Of a DNA stretch of 17,547 bases, positions 13,791 to 17,547 are shown one piece after another. Source of the stretch: DATMYQ01 sp035560935. GTDB taxonomy: Bacteria > Bacillota > Negativicutes > Sporomusales > Sporomusaceae. The notes beneath the pieces are model-generated. The model saw only the letters and a list, made by a program, of their open reading frames with translations, searched no databases and was not told the origin of the DNA. How positions within the stretch are numbered: the first letter of the stretch is position 1; every line of letters starts with the position of its first letter. The position numbers and the translations under genes were made by a program. The stretch lies in NCBI GenBank assembly GCA_035560935.1, contig DATMYQ010000371.1, positions 1-17,547 on the forward strand, given 5' to 3'.

Positions 13791-16313
13791 TTACGAATTC
13801 TTGGATTTTTCCAGCACCGGATACAGATCTTCCACCGTCTCGCCCAATTCTTCAATCGCCGTGGACAAATGGCCGACACACTGGCTGAGGCTTTGCTGGG
13901 TCCGTTCCAGAAACTGGCTGAGACTTTCGTCGGTAACGGTACGATATTCCCGCAGGCCTTCCGCCAGCGAGTCAAACACCGCGTCCAGATCACCCCGGAC
14001 CAGACCGAATTTGGTCTCATACGCCTGCCAGGAGCTTTGCGTCAGCTGCAGTGACTCCCGGACCGTATCGTTGCTCTGCTGGGAATTGACCAGGTGGGCC
14101 GCCATCTGCCGCTCCGATTCCTGAACAATATCAGCAAAGGCTTGCTGAAAGGTCTGCATTTCCGACAACGTGGCCTTCAGATGGCCCACGCTGTCGCGAA
14201 CCGGCGTGGCGGCCTCACCGAAAGCGGCCGCGGCGATCCCCGATTTTACCACATTATCCTGGAACATCGCCACCGTATCCCGCACCTGGTTCAAAAGCTC
14301 CGCCAGCTGTTGGCGTTCTTCCTGGTAACGACCGGCCACCTCGGCAAAGCTCTGACGGAACCCGTCGGCCATCTGTCGGAACTCAGCGCTCATCCGGCCG
14401 CTCTCGTGGGTCATATTTTGCTCAAACCGTTCCATGACGCCGGCGGTTTCTTTCGACACGCTGCCCATGCTGGCCGCAAACTCCAGTCCGGCCTGCCGGG
14501 TGGTGGCTTCAATCGACGCCTGCTGGCGGGCCAGGTTGACGGCCATAATATCCAGCACCTGCTGCATTTTCTGCTGCGTCCGGTCACCCATTTCCTGCTG
14601 CCGGGACAACGCCCCGTCCAGCACTTCATGAACCGTGGTCGACATGGTGCGGATGTGTTCGCCGGTCTGGTCATGCAACTGCTGCTGCACAGCGTTGGTC
14701 CGCTCCACGGTGCTGAGCATCTCGGCCTGCTGCTGGGTCAGACTCAGCGTCAGCAGATCCAGCACCTGTTGAATCTTGACCTCGGTCTGCGCGTTCATCG
14801 CCCCCTGGCGCTCCACCGCCATATCGAGAATTTCCTGCACTGTGCGGGCCATCACCCGGATATTGCTGCCGGTCTGCTCGTTGAGTTCCCGCTGCAGATT
14901 GCCGGCCCGTTCCGTCGTGTCCGACAGCGCCGACTGCACCGTCCGCAGCGTATCGCCCACCGACCCCAGTTCCCGTTTGGTCCCCTGCGTCAACTCGCTG
15001 GACACCTGGGTCAGGTTCTGCAAAGACCGCTCTTCAAAGGAGTCCAGCAGAGTCCCCATATAGCTGACAATGTTATCCATCTTCAGCACAAAGTCTTCGC
15101 CAATCCGGCCCGTGGTCTGTTCCAGATGGTCCTGCTGCCGGGTCAGGTTTTCCGCCATGACCTGCAACACCATCTGCAGTTTCTTTTCCGTCTGCCGGCT
15201 CATTTCTTCCTGGCGGCTGACCGCCAGATCCAGTACGCTGCGAACCGTGGAGGACATGTCCTGAACCTGTTCTCCCATCCGGATGTGCAGTTTCTCCTGC
15301 AATTCGCCGGACTGGCTGACCGTATTGGCCAGCGTCAGCTGCACATTGTCCAGCACCTGCCCCAGCAGGGCCATTTGTTTGCCGGCGCCTTCACTGATAG
15401 CCTGAGCCACCTGACTGGTGCCGGAACGGTTCAATTCCTCAATCGCGCCCACCAGGCTATTCAATGCCGGGGTCACTGAGCGGGTAAACTGACGGCTGAC
15501 GGCTTCGGCCAATGCCTCGGCCATTTCGCTGTTCACCCGGTCCAGCGCGGCGGTTTGACGCCGATTTTCCCCCAGCATATCGGCCAGCCAGGCTTCCTGC
15601 GGCCGCCGCCGGCACAGCTGATCCAACAGTTCCTGCAAATCCCGGATTTCATGCCGCACCTGATTCCGCTTCCGTTTCTCATACCAGGAAACCAGCAGGG
15701 ATAACACCAGGCCCCAGAGGGACGTGGAAAATTTTGTGCCAATCCCTTCCAGCAGTCCACGTATTCCTTCCCGCAGCACCTCAATATCCTGCGAAGCCAG
15801 ATTCACCTGGCTCAAACCCACCGTCAAGCCCCAGAAGGTTCCCAAAATACCCATCCCGGTCAAATAGCCGGGGATCGCCTGATAGACCTGCAAATTCATG
15901 CCCTGGGCGGCCAGAATCCGTTCTTCGTTAAAGAAGAATTCCGCATCCACAGTACTGTATATAGCCTCGATTCCCGTAGCCGCATCACTGCGGATAAAAG
16001 TCCGTTCATACTCGTCCCACAATCCGCCCAGGCGGGGGTCCGCTTTCATATACTGACGCACCTGTTCCAGATGGTCTTCCTGCGAAACTTCCGCCGGTCG
16101 CTGCAACAGCGCGCGGGCCTGTCGCAGCGCCGCCAGCAGTGGCCGGATTTCCTGCCGGAGAAACCGCTGGTAGATATAATGATACACCAGCCACAACATG
16201 ATGAAGATAAATAGAATCAGACTGGCGTTAGCCAGGCTGGGACGCTTCAACACCGGAATAATTGGAAAAACAATATTGAACGCATCAACAAACATTTGCC
16301 AAATCATCGACAC
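13791..16313 (-). CDS. zorA: ZorA-like MotA/TolQ/ExbB-family channel with a long helical tail
   Basis: The 840-residue product has membrane helices at about 28-48, 148-170 and 193-210. The latter two form the MotA/TolQ/ExbB core: IPGYLTGMGILGTFWGLTVGL (147-167) and KFSTSLWGLVLSLLVSW (194-210). Thr159 and Ser196 lie 37 residues apart, the same spacing as the Thr147/Ser184 pair I recall for the E. coli ZorA ion path. After the core, about 630 residues rich in Gln, Glu, Arg and Met form a cytoplasmic coiled-coil or long-helix tail. The E. coli protein is about 729 residues, so this tail is longer. Five ZorA copies around a ZorB dimer would form the rotary motor, with the tail reaching into the cytoplasm. 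The GTG at 16313 has GGGAG 8 bases before it; an ATG at 16307 with AGGA is almost as good. It leads the tight zorA-zorB-zorC run. Confidence 0.87.
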   Translation of the reverse strand: MSMIWQMFVDAFNIVFPIIPVLKRPSLANASLILFIFIMLWLVYHYIYQRFLRQEIRPLLAALRQARALLQRPAEVSQEDHLEQVRQYMKADPRLGGLWDEYERTFIRSDAATGIEAIYSTVDAEFFFNEERILAAQGMNLQVYQAIPGYLTGMGILGTFWGLTVGLSQVNLASQDIEVLREGIRGLLEGIGTKFSTSLWGLVLSLLVSWYEKRKRNQVRHEIRDLQELLDQLCRRRPQEAWLADMLGENRRQTAALDRVNSEMAEALAEAVSRQFTRSVTPALNSLVGAIEELNRSGTSQVAQAISEGAGKQMALLGQVLDNVQLTLANTVSQSGELQEKLHIRMGEQVQDMSSTVRSVLDLAVSRQEEMSRQTEKKLQMVLQVMAENLTRQQDHLEQTTGRIGEDFVLKMDNIVSYMGTLLDSFEERSLQNLTQVSSELTQGTKRELGSVGDTLRTVQSALSDTTERAGNLQRELNEQTGSNIRVMARTVQEILDMAVERQGAMNAQTEVKIQQVLDLLTLSLTQQQAEMLSTVERTNAVQQQLHDQTGEHIRTMSTTVHEVLDGALSRQQEMGDRTQQKMQQVLDIMAVNLARQQASIEATTRQAGLEFAASMGSVSKETAGVMERFEQNMTHESGRMSAEFRQMADGFRQSFAEVAGRYQEERQQLAELLNQVRDTVAMFQDNVVKSGIAAAAFGEAATPVRDSVGHLKATLSEMQTFQQAFADIVQESERQMAAHLVNSQQSNDTVRESLQLTQSSWQAYETKFGLVRGDLDAVFDSLAEGLREYRTVTDESLSQFLERTQQSLSQCVGHLSTAIEELGETVEDLYPVLEKSKNS
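14478..15290 (-). repeat. Three ~67-69-residue repeats in the ZorA tail
   Basis: Units lie at residues 342-408, 477-543 and 546-612. The shared pattern is GE..R.MS.TV.EVLD.A..RQ.EM...T..K.QQVLD.MA.NL.RQQ. By hand count, units 1 and 3 share 34 of 67 residues without gaps, and units 2 and 3 share 26 of the first 53. Unit starts are 135 and 69 residues apart, so the segment between units 1 and 2 (409-476) is one decayed unit in length. Confidence 0.75.
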
Positions 16314-16336
16314 TCATCCTACTCCCACAATAAAAT

Positions 16337-16358
16337 AACCGCAAAAAAACAGGCGGTT
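16337..16358 (-). terminator. Weak terminator-like hairpin between the GGDEF gene and zorA
   Basis: AACCGC (16337-16342) pairs with GCGGTT (16353-16358) around a loop that is U-rich on the minus strand, followed there by ATTTTATT. A second small hairpin, CAGTC-CAT-GACTG, lies at 16372-16384. They may partly separate diguanylate cyclase and zorA transcription; the stem is short. Confidence 0.35.
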
Positions 16359-16416
16359 TCTTTTGTTTATTCAGTCCATGACTGCAAAAGTCCTGCCTGC
16401 TTCCCACTAACCGATG

Positions 16417-17505
16417 TTATTTTTCTCCGACTGCTTTTTTCTCCAATACCGCTTCTTCTGCGATTCCGGCTTCCGCTGGTTCGCGGTTGCCGCCAAACGC
16501 CTGAACCTTGTTCCGTCCCTGGCGTTTGGCACTATACAGTGCCCGGTCGGCCTGCCAAAAAGCTATCTGACTGTCGTTTGTTTCGTCCTTTACCGCCACC
16601 CCGATACTGACCGCCACCGATATCCGGGCGTTATCCCAGAAAAAATCCCCGCTGGCAATCCGTTTCCGCAATCGTTCGGCAATCTTCATACCCAGTTCCA
16701 GGTCGGCATCAGGTAAAACAATGGCAAACTCTTCACCACCGTAACGGAAGGCCAAATCTTCCTCCCGCAGACCGAGGCGAAGTAAATCGCCCATCTCGCT
16801 CAGTACCCGGTCACCGCAAAGATGGCCGTATGTATCATTGATTTTTTTGAAATGGTCAATATCAATCAACAGCAGTGTGTAGTCCGTAATCGATGCTGCC
16901 ATTTCCTGATAGGCCCGATAATTGTACAGGCCGGTCAGTTCATCGGTCAGCGACAGCCGGTAATGATGGTTATTCATGTTCAGCAATTCGGTTACCCGAT
17001 TTTCCTGCCCTATCTGATTCTGCCAGATTTGGTGCAGTTGCAGCGCCATCCAGGCTATCAACAGCAGACTCAGCACCATAAAGGACAGTTCCTGTACCGC
17101 CGCCAGATCAAGTTGCGGCCGGTAAAACAGCACCGCCGCCAAATACACCGGTACCGTCAGTAAAATCAGTCGCAGGGCCCGTTGTCGTCCTACCCGCAGC
17201 ACGCCCCTGAGCAGCAGCAATGGGTATAATATCGCGCTGTAAGCTACTCCGGTCACGGTCATCGCCGCGCACAACGCCAGGTTGACGGAATATTCCGGCA
17301 GTACTAATTCCTGATCCCGCAATAAAATATTATATACGCTATAGGCGCCCAGCAATACCAGTTGCCCCAGCCGCACCTCACCATCCGTCAAAAGAAGGCT
17401 GCATCCGGCGGCAAACAAGGCAAACACCACTCCGGAAAGTCGCAAAACTCGCCGCAGTTGAACGGTATTTTCGTCCCACCCAGGCATATCTCCTTTTTTT
17501 CCCAT
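16417..17505 (-). CDS. Membrane-bound diguanylate cyclase (GGDEF domain)
   Basis: The protein makes the second messenger cyclic di-GMP from two GTP. Residues 1-160 hold roughly five or six hydrophobic helices (from about 19 to 153) with no recognisable sensor domain. A short linker (161-180) follows, then a complete GGDEF domain (about 182-338) with LTDELTGLYNYRAYQE, LLIDIDHFKKIND containing the metal aspartates, the active-site GGEEF at 256-260, and SIGVAV near 300. REED (247-250) sits five residues before GGEEF, the exact position of the RxxD product-inhibition site, so an active, feedback-inhibited enzyme is expected. The tail (340-362) is Ala/Glu/Lys rich. The ATG at 17505 has GGGGGGA about 5 bases before it. 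It lies 103 bases upstream of zorA in the same direction; a weak terminator-like hairpin lies between. Confidence 0.93.
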   Translation of the reverse strand: MGKKGDMPGWDENTVQLRRVLRLSGVVFALFAAGCSLLLTDGEVRLGQLVLLGAYSVYNILLRDQELVLPEYSVNLALCAAMTVTGVAYSAILYPLLLLRGVLRVGRQRALRLILLTVPVYLAAVLFYRPQLDLAAVQELSFMVLSLLLIAWMALQLHQIWQNQIGQENRVTELLNMNNHHYRLSLTDELTGLYNYRAYQEMAASITDYTLLLIDIDHFKKINDTYGHLCGDRVLSEMGDLLRLGLREEDLAFRYGGEEFAIVLPDADLELGMKIAERLRKRIASGDFFWDNARISVAVSIGVAVKDETNDSQIAFWQADRALYSAKRQGRNKVQAFGGNREPAEAGIAEEAVLEKKAVGEK

Positions 17506-17547
17506 GGCCGTCCCCCCGTTTTCGACAAATATCGCCTACATAATATT

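Noticed and set aside
14094..15479. A 461-codon open frame on the plus strand, antisense to the ZorA-like gene
   Set aside because: It is rich in His, Leu and Gln with no domain or RBS and mirrors the repetitive coiled-coil gene on the other strand. The minus-strand frame has clear family motifs.
13801..16305. Methyl-accepting chemotaxis protein, suggested by the long Gln/Glu-rich helices beside cheW
   Set aside because: There is no receptor tip hairpin motif or HAMP domain, and the N-terminus is a MotA/TolQ/ExbB core.
11620..16313. Flagellar MotAB or Tol-Pal/ExbBD genes as the identity of the module
   Set aside because: The channel protein has a tail of about 630 residues that MotA, TolQ and ExbB lack. 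The OmpA partner is directly fused to a short membrane stator, and an EH-like third gene follows, which fits Zorya better.

Overview
The window looks like chromosomal DNA of an anaerobic Firmicute, most likely a diderm Negativicute of the Sporomusa type. This is inferred from the mixture of genes. The DegV/FakA pair, the cysteine-rich C_GCAxxG_C_C protein and the RBS style are firmicute-like, while a MotA/TolQ/ExbB-like channel protein sits beside an OmpA-domain partner. No rRNA, tRNA, CRISPR array, transposase, integrase or phage gene is visible, and base composition looks even by eye.

Layout. (1) 41-1378 (-): a MATE efflux pump, divergent from (2) 1497-3677 (+): the RNA-binding transcription accessory protein Tex, which has a clear TATAAT box and ends at a strong hairpin terminator shared with the convergent operon. 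(3) 7002-3778 (-): a three-gene operon of a DegV-family fatty-acid-binding protein (FakB type), FakA (DAK2 fatty acid kinase) and a small cyclodeaminase/cyclohydrolase-family folate enzyme. (4) 7314-10947 (+): an FtsA/SHS2-type ATPase with an unusual C-terminal half built of about 59-residue repeats, a secreted protein of unknown family, and a small redox-type C_GCAxxG_C_C protein. A 23-bp-arm symmetrical terminator closes this block. (5) 17505-11028 (-): a membrane diguanylate cyclase, then a tight zorA-zorB-zorC-like module, then a stand-alone cheW.

The most notable part is the 11620-16313 module. It has a ZorA-like proton-channel protein with a very long cytoplasmic helical tail, a ZorB-like MotB/OmpA protein with the membrane aspartate, and a third protein resembling ZorC (EH-signature family). 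Known Zorya systems add ZorD, ZorE or ZorFG, and none of these is next to this module. The flanks are signalling genes instead (GGDEF and CheW). It may be a Zorya variant with its effector elsewhere, or a related envelope-anchored rotary machine used for something other than phage defence.

Start codons were chosen from Shine-Dalgarno spacing. Several are non-ATG: GTG for degV, zorA and zorB, and TTG for the C_GCAxxG_C_C gene.
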